Assembly: GCA_029564595.1 (NCBI GenBank) | Contig: JAKQPS010000197.1 | Location: 1 to 64,000 of the forward strand | Reading direction: 5' to 3' | Source of the DNA: a bacterium | GTDB lineage: Bacteria > UBP15 > UBA6099 | DNA length: 64,000 bases | In this document: positions 54,407 to 63,110 of the stretch, piece after piece | How positions within the stretch are numbered: the first letter of the stretch is position 1 | How the letters are laid out: every line of letters starts with the position of its first letter | The notes under the pieces: generated by a model | What the model was told of the DNA's origin: nothing | What the model saw: only the letters and a program-made list of their open reading frames with translations | Database searches by the model: none | Translations under genes and position numbers: made by a program

Positions 54407-55618
54407 ATGGCTACTAATGTCCTCGAAGGCGTGAAGATTCTGGACCTGTCTCAGTTTCTGAGCGGGCCGCGCTGCTCCCAGCTTCTGGCGATGAAGGGCG
54501 CGGACGTTGTGAAAATAGAGCCGCCGCAGGGCGAGACGATGCGCCTGCTCGCCGGGTTCATGCGCTCGGAGCGGATGCTGAGCGTGCTGCACCAGAACAA
54601 GCGCGGGGCCGCCATCGACATGAAGAAGCCCCTCGGGCTTGAAACCGTGCGCAGGCTGGCCGACAAGGCTGACGTGCTCGTGGAGAACTTCGCGCCCGGC
54701 CTGATGAAAAAAATCGGCCTCGACTACGACACTCTCAAGGCGTCCAACCCCCGGCTCGTGTACGTCTCCATCTCCGGCTTCGGGGCGACAGGCCCTCATG
54801 CGGACAGGCTGGCGTTCGATATCGTGTCTCAAGCCACCGCCGGGATAATGAGCGCGTACAAAATGGAAGACCGCACCCCGAAGGTTTACTTCGGCGACCT
54901 CGTGAGCGGGGCGTACGCCGCCCTCGGCGCGGTCGAAGCCCTGTTCTGCCGCGAGCGAACGGGCGAGGGCATGTTCGTCGACATATCGATGCAGGATGTC
55001 ATGTACTTCCAGAACTTCTCCGCGCTGAGCGAAAACGCGCTTTCTCCCGTCTTGGGAGACATCGAGAAGCTCATCGGGCGCTCCATGAGCAACCTGCTCA
55101 CGGACGACGACAACCCGCTTCCCTTCTGGTATAGCTATAAAGCAAAAGACGGCCACGTGGTTATAGTGGCGCTCACCGAGCGGCAGTGGGCGGACTTCAT
55201 GCGCGCAATCGGCAGGCCGGACGCGCTGACGGACAGCCGTTTCAACAACTTTGTCGCCCGCATCAGAAACGCCGCCGAAGGCATAGCAATGATCGCTCCG
55301 TGGGTGGCCGAGCGCGGCGTCTCCGAGGTCGTTTCCATCCTTGAAAAGAGCGGCATCCCGTGCGCGCCCGTGCTCAATTTCCATCAGGTCAACACCGACC
55401 CGCAACTTGCCGCGCGCGCCATGCATGCTGTCGCGACCGACCCCGTTCTGGGCGATATAGCGGTCCCCGGCGACCCGGTGAAATTGAGCGGATGCCCGCC
55501 GGACATACGCTCCGCCTGCCCTCGCCTCGGCGAACACACGGACGAGATTCTCCGCGACTGGCTCGGTTTGGGCGACGACGAGATCGCCGGCCTGAGAAAA
55601 GCCCGCGCCATTATTTGA
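54407..55618 (+). CDS. CaiB/BaiF family CoA-transferase
   Basis: 403 residues, AAGGGG 8 nt upstream. Hallmarks of family III CoA-transferases: Ile-Leu-Asp-Leu-Ser-Gln-Phe-Leu-Ser-Gly-Pro, Gly-Ala-Asp-Val-Val-Lys-Ile-Glu, Asn-Lys-Arg-Gly, and catalytic Asp in Gly-Asp-Leu-Val-Ser-Gly-Ala-Tyr-Ala-Ala-Leu-Gly. It moves CoA between carboxylic acids; the substrates (formate/oxalate, carnitine, bile acids, succinate/others) cannot be told. Its TGA stop lies at the first bases of repeat R1 copy A. Confidence 0.92.
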   Translation: MATNVLEGVKILDLSQFLSGPRCSQLLAMKGADVVKIEPPQGETMRLLAGFMRSERMLSVLHQNKRGAAIDMKKPLGLETVRRLADKADVLVENFAPGLMKKIGLDYDTLKASNPRLVYVSISGFGATGPHADRLAFDIVSQATAGIMSAYKMEDRTPKVYFGDLVSGAYAALGAVEALFCRERTGEGMFVDISMQDVMYFQNFSALSENALSPVLGDIEKLIGRSMSNLLTDDDNPLPFWYSYKAKDGHVVIVALTERQWADFMRAIGRPDALTDSRFNNFVARIRNAAEGIAMIAPWVAERGVSEVVSILEKSGIPCAPVLNFHQVNTDPQLAARAMHAVATDPVLGDIAVPGDPVKLSGCPPDIRSACPRLGEHTDEILRDWLGLGDDEIAGLRKARAII

Positions 55619-55807
55619 ACCCGGATTCGTCGATAGAGCCGACGAACCGGGGCGATTTTCATAGCGGCGAACTGCTTCGTTGCCGCCGCATTTTTTTTGT
55701 TCATGAACCCTATGTTCTATTCGCTGCAAAAATGCGCCTTGCGTTCTGCGTTTCATCCGCTCTGAACAATCGCTCCCGAATCCTAATGAAGGATTCGGGT
55801 TGAAAAC
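55615..55807 (+). repeat. dispersed hairpin repeat R1, copy A (full length)
   Basis: About 190 bp, with a full copy at 7009-7200 (minus) and a partial copy at 25939-25990. It begins with the TGA stop of the CaiB gene and has three inverted repeats: CCCGG.TTCGTCG/CGACGAACCGGG near 55620-55653, GCGGCGAA/TTC..GCCGC near 55665-55690, and CCCGAATCC/GGATTCGGG near 55775-55799. No coding capacity. It fills most of the gap up to the amidotransferase gene. Confidence 0.88.
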
Positions 55808-55924
55808 TTCCCGCGCCGCTCTCCGCGCGCGCGTTGAATATGGCGTCACCATTGTGCTACAATTCCATTCTTGCGGGAAGGCGGGCGAAACTCCGGCCCT
55901 TCTCTTCCCGGTCCCGGAGCCGCA

Positions 55925-56605
55925 GTGAGCGAAAACTCGATTCTGATAGTCGATTGCCTCGAAGGCGCGCTCGCCGATTTCTACTATGAACGGATGGCGG
56001 CGTTCGCCCCCGAAGGCTGGAGCGCTCCGAGGCTCCGCGCGATGTCCGGCGAGTTCCCGGCGGACGTTCCCACGTGGCTGCGGGAGCAAGGCGCGCGCGC
56101 CGCGATTATCGGCGGCTCGCTCCATTCGCCTCTGGACTCCGACCTGTGGATTCGCGGGCTTGAAGAGTTCGCGCGCGGGTTCGCCGACGCCGGACTGCCC
56201 GCTCTGGCGATATGCTTCGGGCATGAGGTTCTGGCGTCCGCGCTCGGCGGCGCCCTTGCAAGACGCGACGAGCACACTGTCGCCTCGCGCGAAGTCCGCA
56301 TCTCGGCCCCCGACGACCCGTTGTTCTACGGCCTCGGCCCGACTACGCGGCAGCTTGTCGCGCACGAGGTGATGGTCTCCGCTCCGCCGCCGGGTTTCGA
56401 CATCATCGCTTCGACCGGCGACTGCCCGGTTCAGGCGATGAAGATGCGGGGAGCGCCGGTGTACGGAGTTCAATTCCATCCCGAAGTCGGGCCGGGAGTC
56501 GACGAGTTCGACCCGGATTGGGCGGTAGTGTCCGACGCCGACTTCGCCGCCGCGGAAGGCGCGGCGGTAATGAGAAATTTCGCCGCCATAGCCGCGGGCG
56601 GCTGA
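55925..56605 (+). CDS. class I glutamine amidotransferase-like protein
   Basis: 226 residues from the GTG at 55925 (GGAG 5 nt upstream). The nucleophile is in Ile-Cys-Phe-Gly-His and the His/Glu pair in Val-Gln-Phe-His-Pro-Glu, so the triad is complete. It is a stand-alone domain like GMP-synthase amidotransferase subunits or PuuD-type gamma-glutamyl hydrolases; no synthetase partner with an ATP-pyrophosphatase lies next to it. The neighbouring gamma-glutamyl ligase makes a hydrolase role plausible. Confidence 0.82.
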   Translation: MSENSILIVDCLEGALADFYYERMAAFAPEGWSAPRLRAMSGEFPADVPTWLREQGARAAIIGGSLHSPLDSDLWIRGLEEFARGFADAGLPALAICFGHEVLASALGGALARRDEHTVASREVRISAPDDPLFYGLGPTTRQLVAHEVMVSAPPPGFDIIASTGDCPVQAMKMRGAPVYGVQFHPEVGPGVDEFDPDWAVVSDADFAAAEGAAVMRNFAAIAAGG

Positions 56606-56646
56606 CGCCTGACCCGCGCGGCGCGCGGGCGGAGAGGATTGACATC

Positions 56647-57585
56647 ATGCAGACAGTGAGAGTTTACGCGCCCGCCTCGATAGGCAACATCGGCCCCGGA
56701 TTCGACGTTCTCGGCTTGGCAGTGACTAACCTCGGCGACGTGGTGGAGGCGCGGCGGCGGCGCTCCCCCGGCGTTTCCATAATCGACATCAAAGGCGACG
56801 GCGGCAAGCTCCCGGTGGACCCGGCGAAAAACACCTCGTCCATCGCCGCCGCGAAAGTCCTCGAACGCCTCGGCGCAAAGGGCGGCATGAACATCGTCGT
56901 CGAAAAAGGCGTGCCTTTCCCTTCCGGCCTCGGCAGCAGCGCGGCCGGCGCGGTCGCGGGCGGCGTCGCGGCTAATTTGCTGTTCGGCGATAAACTTCCG
57001 AAAGACGAGCTGCTTCTGGCATGCACCGAGGCGGAGGCCGCCGTCAGCGGCGGATTCTTCGCCGACAACACCGCCGCCGCCCTGTTCGGCGGCTGCGTCG
57101 TCAGCTCCTTCTCCGACGGAAAGTTCAAACTCGCCCGCCTCGGCGGAATCCCGGACGCCGCAATCATTCTGGCCACCCCGGAGTTCCCGATGCCGACAAA
57201 AAAATCCCGCGCCGTCCTCCCGAAGACTGTCCCGATGAAGGATTTCGTCTCGAACATGGCGAACACCGCGCTCATTGTGGCAGCGTTCGCGAAAAAGGAC
57301 GCGGCCCTTTTCGGAAGCTGCATAGACGATAGGATAGTGGAGCCGGCCCGCAGAAAACTGATACCCGGGTTCGACGACGTGAAGGCCGCCGCGCTCGGCG
57401 CGGGCGCTCTCGGCTGCTCCATCAGCGGCGGAGGCGCTTCCATCTTCGCTGTCGCCCGCAAGGGCCTGCCTCTCGACCGCATCGGCGAGGCAATGAAGCG
57501 GGCATTTAAAAATAACGGGCTGGAATCTAAAATACATATCTGCAACATAGACACAAGAGGGGCGCGCGCGATCGGCGGCAAGTGA
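56647..57585 (+). CDS. thrB: homoserine kinase (GHMP family)
   Basis: 312 residues from the ATG at 56647 with GGAGAGGA upstream. GHMP motifs: Ala-Pro-Ala-Ser-Ile-Gly-Asn-Ile-Gly-Pro-Gly-Phe-Asp at the N-terminus, ATP loop Pro-Ser-Gly-Leu-Gly-Ser-Ser-Ala-Ala, and Ser-Ile-Ser-Gly-Gly-Gly-Ala-Ser near the end. It matches ThrB, which phosphorylates homoserine on the way to threonine. It lies between an amidotransferase and a glutamine-synthetase-like gene rather than thrA/thrC, so a related substrate cannot be excluded. Confidence 0.88.
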   Translation: MQTVRVYAPASIGNIGPGFDVLGLAVTNLGDVVEARRRRSPGVSIIDIKGDGGKLPVDPAKNTSSIAAAKVLERLGAKGGMNIVVEKGVPFPSGLGSSAAGAVAGGVAANLLFGDKLPKDELLLACTEAEAAVSGGFFADNTAAALFGGCVVSSFSDGKFKLARLGGIPDAAIILATPEFPMPTKKSRAVLPKTVPMKDFVSNMANTALIVAAFAKKDAALFGSCIDDRIVEPARRKLIPGFDDVKAAALGAGALGCSISGGGASIFAVARKGLPLDRIGEAMKRAFKNNGLESKIHICNIDTRGARAIGGK

Positions 57586-57634
57586 TTCTCCGCCCCGCAG
57601 TCGGCGCGCAAAAAAAAGGAAGGGGATCCCATCC

Positions 57635-59008
57635 ATGGCAGCGAAAGGCAGAATCGACCTGAAGGAACTCAAAAAGAGAGCGGCCGAGGGAGCCATCGAC
57701 ACCGTGATCGTCTGCGGCATCGACATGCAGGGCCGGCTGTACGGCAAGAGAGTCACAGCTTCGTTCTTCTTGGAAAGCGCGGACGGCTCCACCAACACCT
57801 GCGCCTGCAACTTCGGCTGGGACATGGACCTCATACTCATCCCCGGCCTCGAATTCACAGGCTGGCACACCGGCTATCAGGACATGAAAGCCGCGCCGGA
57901 CTTCAGCACGCTCCGCATTTACCCGTGGTTCGACAAGACCGCCATCGTCATCTGCGACTCGACATACGAAGACGGCTCGCTCGTCGAGATAGCCCCGCGA
58001 ACCATCCTCCGCCGCCAGCACGAAGCCGCCGAAAAAATGGGCTTCACCCCGTTCATGGCCTCCGAACTTGAATTCTTCCTTTTCAAAGACTCCATCGATT
58101 CGGCCCGCGAAAAAGATTACCGCGACGTAGAGCCGTTCTCGAAATATTACTCAGACTACTCCGTGTTCCGAGGCTCGATGGACGAGTGGCTCATCGGAGC
58201 GATGCGCAACAACCTCAACGAACTCGGCCTCGAAGTGGAAAGCTCGAAGGCCGAATGGGGGCGCGGGCAGGTTGAGCTTGCCATCAAATACTCCACCGCC
58301 CTCGAAGCCGGAGACCGCCACATGCTCCTCAAACAGGGCATAAAGGAAATCGCCGCCCTCAACAGCGTCATGGCCACTTTCATGGCAAAACACAAGACGG
58401 ACGACTCCGGCTCCGGCATGCACATCCACGTAAGCCTGTGGGATAAAGCCGCCAAGAAAAACATGTTCTGGAACCCCAAGAAAGAGCACAACATGTCAGA
58501 CACCATGAGACACTTCCTCGGCGGCATGATGAGGCTCGCGCCCGACATGCAGTATTTCTACGCGCCCCTCATCAACTCGTACAAAAGATATGTGCCCGAA
58601 TCGTTCGCGCCGTGGAACGTCGGCTGGGGCGGAGACAACCGCACGGTGACATTCCGCTACTGCGGACACGGCAACGGGTTCCGCATCGAGAACCGCGTGC
58701 CCGGCTCGGACGCCTGCGGCCCGCTGGCGCTCGCCGCCTGCCTCGGCTCCGGACTCTACGGCGTCAAACACAAACTCGAACCCGTCGGCCCGTTCATAAC
58801 CGGCGACTCCTACAAGGAAAAATCCCTGCCGCCGCTGGCCCGCACTCTCTCCGAGGCCGCGCGCAACTTGAACGCCAGCAAACCGGCCCGCGAAATCTTC
58901 GGCGACGGCGTCATCGACCACTACGTAAAAATCGCCCAGTGGGAAGTAGACCGGTTCAACGAATACGTCACCGACTGGGAGAGGCGCAGATATTTCGAGA
59001 TGGCCTGA
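57635..59008 (+). CDS. glutamine synthetase family gamma-glutamyl ligase (GlnA4/PuuA-like)
   Basis: 457 residues. GS fold: metal/Glu ligand in Ser-Glu-Leu-Glu-Phe-Phe, Gly-Gln-Val-Glu-Leu (E-x-E type), Gly-Ser-Gly-Met-His-Ile-His-Val, and Phe-Arg-Ile-Glu-Asn-Arg. The adenylylation loop of GlnA is absent and the C-terminus ends Asp-Trp-Glu-Arg-Arg-Arg-Tyr-Phe, which I associate with GS-like ligases that glutamylate amines (polyamines, ethanolamine) instead of ammonia. AAGGGG lies upstream. It follows thrB by 49 nt and precedes an SDR by 111 nt. Confidence 0.88.
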   Translation: MAAKGRIDLKELKKRAAEGAIDTVIVCGIDMQGRLYGKRVTASFFLESADGSTNTCACNFGWDMDLILIPGLEFTGWHTGYQDMKAAPDFSTLRIYPWFDKTAIVICDSTYEDGSLVEIAPRTILRRQHEAAEKMGFTPFMASELEFFLFKDSIDSAREKDYRDVEPFSKYYSDYSVFRGSMDEWLIGAMRNNLNELGLEVESSKAEWGRGQVELAIKYSTALEAGDRHMLLKQGIKEIAALNSVMATFMAKHKTDDSGSGMHIHVSLWDKAAKKNMFWNPKKEHNMSDTMRHFLGGMMRLAPDMQYFYAPLINSYKRYVPESFAPWNVGWGGDNRTVTFRYCGHGNGFRIENRVPGSDACGPLALAACLGSGLYGVKHKLEPVGPFITGDSYKEKSLPPLARTLSEAARNLNASKPAREIFGDGVIDHYVKIAQWEVDRFNEYVTDWERRRYFEMA

Positions 59009-59119
59009 GTCGGCGGCTGCGCGCCCCGCTCCCGAAGGGGGGCGCGAGACAATGGAAAAAAACGCGGCGCCTCGCGCGACCGCGATATCAACCGGCTGAA
59101 GCCGGCGGAGGATATGGAA

Positions 59120-59884
59120 ATGAAAAGACTCAAAGGCAAAGTCGCTCTGATCACCGGAGCGGGCATGGGACAAGGCCGCGCGGCCGCTCAGGTTTTCGCC
59201 CGCGAAGGAGCTAAAATCATCGTCGGCGACGTCGATGAAAAAGCCGGCAAGGAAACTGTCTCCCTCATCAAAAAAAGCGGCGGCGACGCCATCTTCAAAC
59301 GCTGCGACGTCGGCAAGGAAGCAGACTGCGCCGCCATCGTCAAAGCCGGCGTGAAAGCTTTCGGCAAACTCAACGTCATTTACAACAACGCGGGCGTCCT
59401 CTGGAAAGACAAAGACGTCTCCCTCGTCAACATCGACATGGAAAACTGGAAACGAATCACCGACATCTGCCTCATGGGCGCGGTTTACACATGCAGGCAC
59501 GGCATACCCGAAATGAAGAAAGCCGGAGGCGGCTCCATCATCAACATCGGCTCCATCTCCGCCCTCACCGGCTCATCCATCCCGCAGGACGCCTATAACG
59601 CCTCCAAGGGCGCTCTCATCATCCTCACAAAATCCATCGCCATCCAGTTCGCCAAAGACAAAATCCGTTGCAACATAATTCATCCCGGCATGGTCAACAC
59701 GCCCATGCAACACAAATACATGAAGAACGACGCGTGGCTCAAAGCCGTTCTCGACTGCATCCCGCTCGGCATATTCGGCGAGCCGGAAGACATCGCCAAC
59801 GCCGCCCTTTTCCTCGCCAGCGACGAGTCGAAATTCATGACCGGAGCCGAGATGGTCGTCGACGGCGGCTTCATGGCCACCTGA
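59120..59884 (+). CDS. short-chain dehydrogenase/reductase
   Basis: 254 residues from the ATG at 59120, 8 nt after GGAGG (the ATG at 59114 is too close). Thr-Gly-Ala-Gly-Met-Gly-Gln-Gly, Asn-Asn-Ala-Gly, Ser in Asn-Ile-Gly-Ser-Ile-Ser, and Tyr-Asn-Ala-Ser-Lys form a complete classical SDR. Asp in Val-Gly-Asp-Val-Asp after the second strand suggests NAD preference. Likely substrate: an alcohol or aldehyde made from the glutamylated amine, but this is inference from the adjacent ligase. Confidence 0.88.
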   Translation: MKRLKGKVALITGAGMGQGRAAAQVFAREGAKIIVGDVDEKAGKETVSLIKKSGGDAIFKRCDVGKEADCAAIVKAGVKAFGKLNVIYNNAGVLWKDKDVSLVNIDMENWKRITDICLMGAVYTCRHGIPEMKKAGGGSIINIGSISALTGSSIPQDAYNASKGALIILTKSIAIQFAKDKIRCNIIHPGMVNTPMQHKYMKNDAWLKAVLDCIPLGIFGEPEDIANAALFLASDESKFMTGAEMVVDGGFMAT

Positions 59885-59896
59885 GCCGCGCGCGAT

Positions 59897-59924
59897 TTGA
59901 CAAATGCGACGCGGCGCATATTAT
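59897..59924 (+). promoter_or_regulatory. near-consensus promoter of the restriction-modification gene
   Basis: Perfect TTGACA (59897-59902), 16 bp, TATTAT (59919-59924). The predicted start (+1 about 7 nt on) coincides with the ATG at 59931. Confidence 0.72.
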
Positions 59925-59930
59925 TGCGTT

Positions 59931-62900
59931 ATGACGCCTGATAAAATCATTGAAATCGTCGAGCGCTTCGAGCGTAACATCGACGTTTACAGAAGCTCTT
60001 CATACAACGAGACCGAGTTGCGCGTCGAGTTCATCAATCCATTTTGGAAAGAGCTTGGATGGGACGTTGACAACGAGTCCGGCTACGCTCATATATATCG
60101 CGATGTCGTCCATGAAGAACCAATATCTTCCGGCGGCGGCTCAAAAGTTCCCGATTATTGTTTTCGCGTCGGCGGCATGAGAAAATTTTTTCTCGAAGCC
60201 AAACGACCCGGATTGAACATAAAAGAAGACGCCGCCGCCGCGCACCAACTGCGCCGCTATGCTTGGAGCAGCAAGCTGCCCATATCAATTTTGACCAATT
60301 TTGAAGAACTCTCCATTTATGACGGTCGACTCCGCCCACATGCCTCAGATAAAGCGTCTAAAGCTAGAATCTCCTATTTCACCTATAAAGACTATGTGAG
60401 CAAATGGGATGATATTGCCGGAGTGTTTGCGCGCGAGTCCGTTCTGAAAGGTTCATTCGACAAATACGCGGTCGCCGTTAACGGAAGGCGCGGCACATCC
60501 GAAGTGGATGCCGAGTTTCTTAGCGAAATTGAAGAATGGCGCGATCTTCTTGCCGATGAAATTGCTGCGCGCAATCCTGAATTGGGCGCGCGCGACCTGA
60601 ATTATGCGGTACAAACGACTATTGACCGAATTGTTTTTTTACGGATGTGCGAAGATAGAAATATAGAGTTGCACGGTCAATTGCAAGCTCTCTGCGCCGG
60701 ACCTCGCATATATCCTAGACTTCTCGAAATCTTTGAGAAAGCCGATGATAAATTCAATTCGGGATTATTTCATTTTCGAATCGAACCCGGCAGACCCGGA
60801 GAGCCGGACAACCTGACTCCGAAGCTGGACATTCGAGACGCTCCATTGAAACATATCATTTCTCGCCTTTACTATCCTGAATCGCCCTACGAGTTCGGAG
60901 TCATCCCTGCGGAAATTCTCGGCAATGTTTATGAGCGATTCTTGGGAAAAGTGATTCGAATAGACGAAGGCAAGCAGCGAGCTATTGTTGAGGAAAAACC
61001 AGAAGTCCGCAAGGCTGGCGGCGTTTATTACACTCCTCAATATATCGTCAACCACATTGTCGCCAAGTCGCTCGGAAAGTTATGCGAACGAAAATCTCCG
61101 GCTGAAATCAGCAAGCTTCGCATACTTGATCCCGCATGCGGATCGGGATCATTCCTGTTGGGAGCATACCAGTTTCTTTTAGATTATCACCTGAAATGGT
61201 ACCTTGAAAAAAAAGAGACAACCGGCAAGATTCCGTCTTCCCCATCAACCGCGACAAGAAAAAAAGCCGGCTCACGGCAGGCTATCTATGAAGCGAGAAA
61301 AAATGAATGGCGACTATCGTCCTCGGAAAAAAAAAGGATTCTTCTTAACAACATCTATGGGGTGGACATAGACGCGCAAGCTGTCGAGGTGACGAAGCTT
61401 TCTCTTTTGTTGAAGGTTCTAGAAGACGAGAGTTTTGAGACTTTGCGCGCTCAGCTTGCTATGTGGCGAGAACGCGCATTGCCCGATCTTGCCGGCAACA
61501 TCAAATGCGGCAATTCGCTGATCGGCCCAGATTTTTATTGCAACGGACAATTGAGCCTTTTCAACGAGGAAGAAATTTACCGCATTAATGTTTTTGATTG
61601 GAACGACCCGGTTTATGGATTTGGCCGGATAATGAAATCGGGCGGCTTCGATTGCGTGATTGGCAATCCGCCTTATGTTCGCATTCAGGCAATGAAAGAA
61701 TGGGCTCCGTTTGAGGTAGAGCATTATAAAAAAACCTACCGTTCAGCCGGTTCGGGAAACTTCGACATCTACGCGGTCTTTGTGGAAAAGGGACTGAGTC
61801 TGCTAAACCCCAAAGGACGATTAGGATACATACTTCCTCACAAGTTTTTCAATTCTCGATATGGCGCGCCTCTTCGCGGAATACTAGCCGATGGAAAGCA
61901 CCTATCCGAGGTGATTCATTTCGGAGATCAGCAAGTTTTCAACGGCTCAACCACCTACACCTGCCTGCTTTTTCTTGAAAAAACAGGAACATCGTCAATG
62001 AGATTTAACGTGGTCGACGACATAGTCGAATGGTCGGAAACAGGAAAGACGCGCAACGGGTTGATTCGCGCTGACAAAATATCGGACGCCGAGTGGAATT
62101 TCATAGTCGGCGATGGAAAACGGTTGTTTAATAAATTGAGCAAAATGCCTGTCAAGCTAGGCGATATCGCCAATATATTTGTCGGCACGCAAACCAGCGC
62201 AGACGACATATTCGTCCTCGAAAACTGCAAAGAACAAAAAAAGCATGTGTCGGGATTCTCAAGATCTCTAAATGAAAATGTTAAGATAGAACGGGATTTG
62301 ACAAAACCATTCCTTTTCGGACGGCAGATCAGGAGGTATGACCCTCTTGTCACTGATTCGCGCTTGGTGTGTCCTTATGAAATCAACGAGACTGGTTGCC
62401 GCCTTTACTCTGAACAGGAATTGACATCCGAATATCCCCTCGCTTGGGATTATCTGAAAAGAAACAAAAAGAATCTTCAAAAAAGAGAAAACGGGAAATT
62501 CAAAGGCAAACCGTGGCACGCTTTCGGCTATCCAAAAAGCATGCCCTTGTTTGACAAAACAAAAATCGTTGTTCCAGACTACAACGATGAGCCCTCTTTC
62601 ACATTTGACACCTCCGCTTCTTTTTTCAAAACCGGCTATGGGATTATTTTAAAAGACGAATCATTATCGCCGTTGTATTTGCTGGGGCTTCTTAATTCAA
62701 AGCTTCTATTTCACCATTTAAAATCCATCGGAACTTCTCTTCGCGGCGGTTACATCAGGTTCTGGACGCAGTTCCTTGAGAAGCTTCCGGTGCGGCAAAT
62801 CAATTTCAACAACGATGAGGACAAAAAGGCTCACGATACGATAGTGTCGCTCGTCAAAACAATGCTCGACCTGCGAATAAAAATTATCAACTCAAAAACC

Positions 62901-63020
62901 CCGGACGAAATAATCCGAGTCGAACGCCTTGCGACAGCGACCGACAGCCGCATAGATTCTCTGGTTTTTAAGCTTTACGAAATTGCCGACGCCGACATCA
63001 GGATCATAGAAAAAGACTGA
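59931..63020 (+). CDS. Type IIG restriction-modification enzyme
   Basis: 1029 residues from the ATG at 59931. Endonuclease domain: Pro-Asp (74-75) and Glu89-x-Lys91 in Phe-Leu-Glu-Ala-Lys, a PD-(D/E)xK site. Methylase: motif I Leu-Asp-Pro-Ala-Cys-Gly-Ser-Gly-Ser-Phe (about residue 400) and motif IV Asn-Pro-Pro-Tyr (about 580), so it makes N6-methyladenine. The C-terminal ~350 residues resemble the TaqI-type specificity domain. One chain thus recognises, methylates and cleaves DNA. GC is lower than in its neighbours and it splits a glutamate-linked gene series, which suggests transfer. Confidence 0.93.
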   Translation: MTPDKIIEIVERFERNIDVYRSSSYNETELRVEFINPFWKELGWDVDNESGYAHIYRDVVHEEPISSGGGSKVPDYCFRVGGMRKFFLEAKRPGLNIKEDAAAAHQLRRYAWSSKLPISILTNFEELSIYDGRLRPHASDKASKARISYFTYKDYVSKWDDIAGVFARESVLKGSFDKYAVAVNGRRGTSEVDAEFLSEIEEWRDLLADEIAARNPELGARDLNYAVQTTIDRIVFLRMCEDRNIELHGQLQALCAGPRIYPRLLEIFEKADDKFNSGLFHFRIEPGRPGEPDNLTPKLDIRDAPLKHIISRLYYPESPYEFGVIPAEILGNVYERFLGKVIRIDEGKQRAIVEEKPEVRKAGGVYYTPQYIVNHIVAKSLGKLCERKSPAEISKLRILDPACGSGSFLLGAYQFLLDYHLKWYLEKKETTGKIPSSPSTATRKKAGSRQAIYEARKNEWRLSSSEKKRILLNNIYGVDIDAQAVEVTKLSLLLKVLEDESFETLRAQLAMWRERALPDLAGNIKCGNSLIGPDFYCNGQLSLFNEEEIYRINVFDWNDPVYGFGRIMKSGGFDCVIGNPPYVRIQAMKEWAPFEVEHYKKTYRSAGSGNFDIYAVFVEKGLSLLNPKGRLGYILPHKFFNSRYGAPLRGILADGKHLSEVIHFGDQQVFNGSTTYTCLLFLEKTGTSSMRFNVVDDIVEWSETGKTRNGLIRADKISDAEWNFIVGDGKRLFNKLSKMPVKLGDIANIFVGTQTSADDIFVLENCKEQKKHVSGFSRSLNENVKIERDLTKPFLFGRQIRRYDPLVTDSRLVCPYEINETGCRLYSEQELTSEYPLAWDYLKRNKKNLQKRENGKFKGKPWHAFGYPKSMPLFDKTKIVVPDYNDEPSFTFDTSASFFKTGYGIILKDESLSPLYLLGLLNSKLLFHHLKSIGTSLRGGYIRFWTQFLEKLPVRQINFNNDEDKKAHDTIVSLVKTMLDLRIKIINSKTPDEIIRVERLATATDSRIDSLVFKLYEIADADIRIIEKD

Positions 63021-63031
63021 CAGGACATTTA

Positions 63032-63088
63032 TTCACTTCGCGAAATGGCTTAGTATTATACAGTTCGGAATTCGTGATTGCGAATTCC
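63032..63088 (+). promoter_or_regulatory. promoter with operator-like palindromes before the second GS
   Basis: TTCACT (63032-63037), 16 bp, TATTAT (63054-63059). The spacer begins with the palindrome TTCGCGAA (63037-63044), and a perfect 8-bp inverted repeat GGAATTCG...CGAATTCC with a 6-nt centre (63067-63088) lies at the expected transcript start. Confidence 0.55.
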
Positions 63089-63110
63089 ATTTCATAAAAG
63101 GAGCAAGCCC

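Noticed and set aside
54260-56479. 739-codon minus-strand frame across the CaiB and amidotransferase genes
   Set aside because: It runs through two well-supported sense genes and a repeat; a GC-driven artefact.
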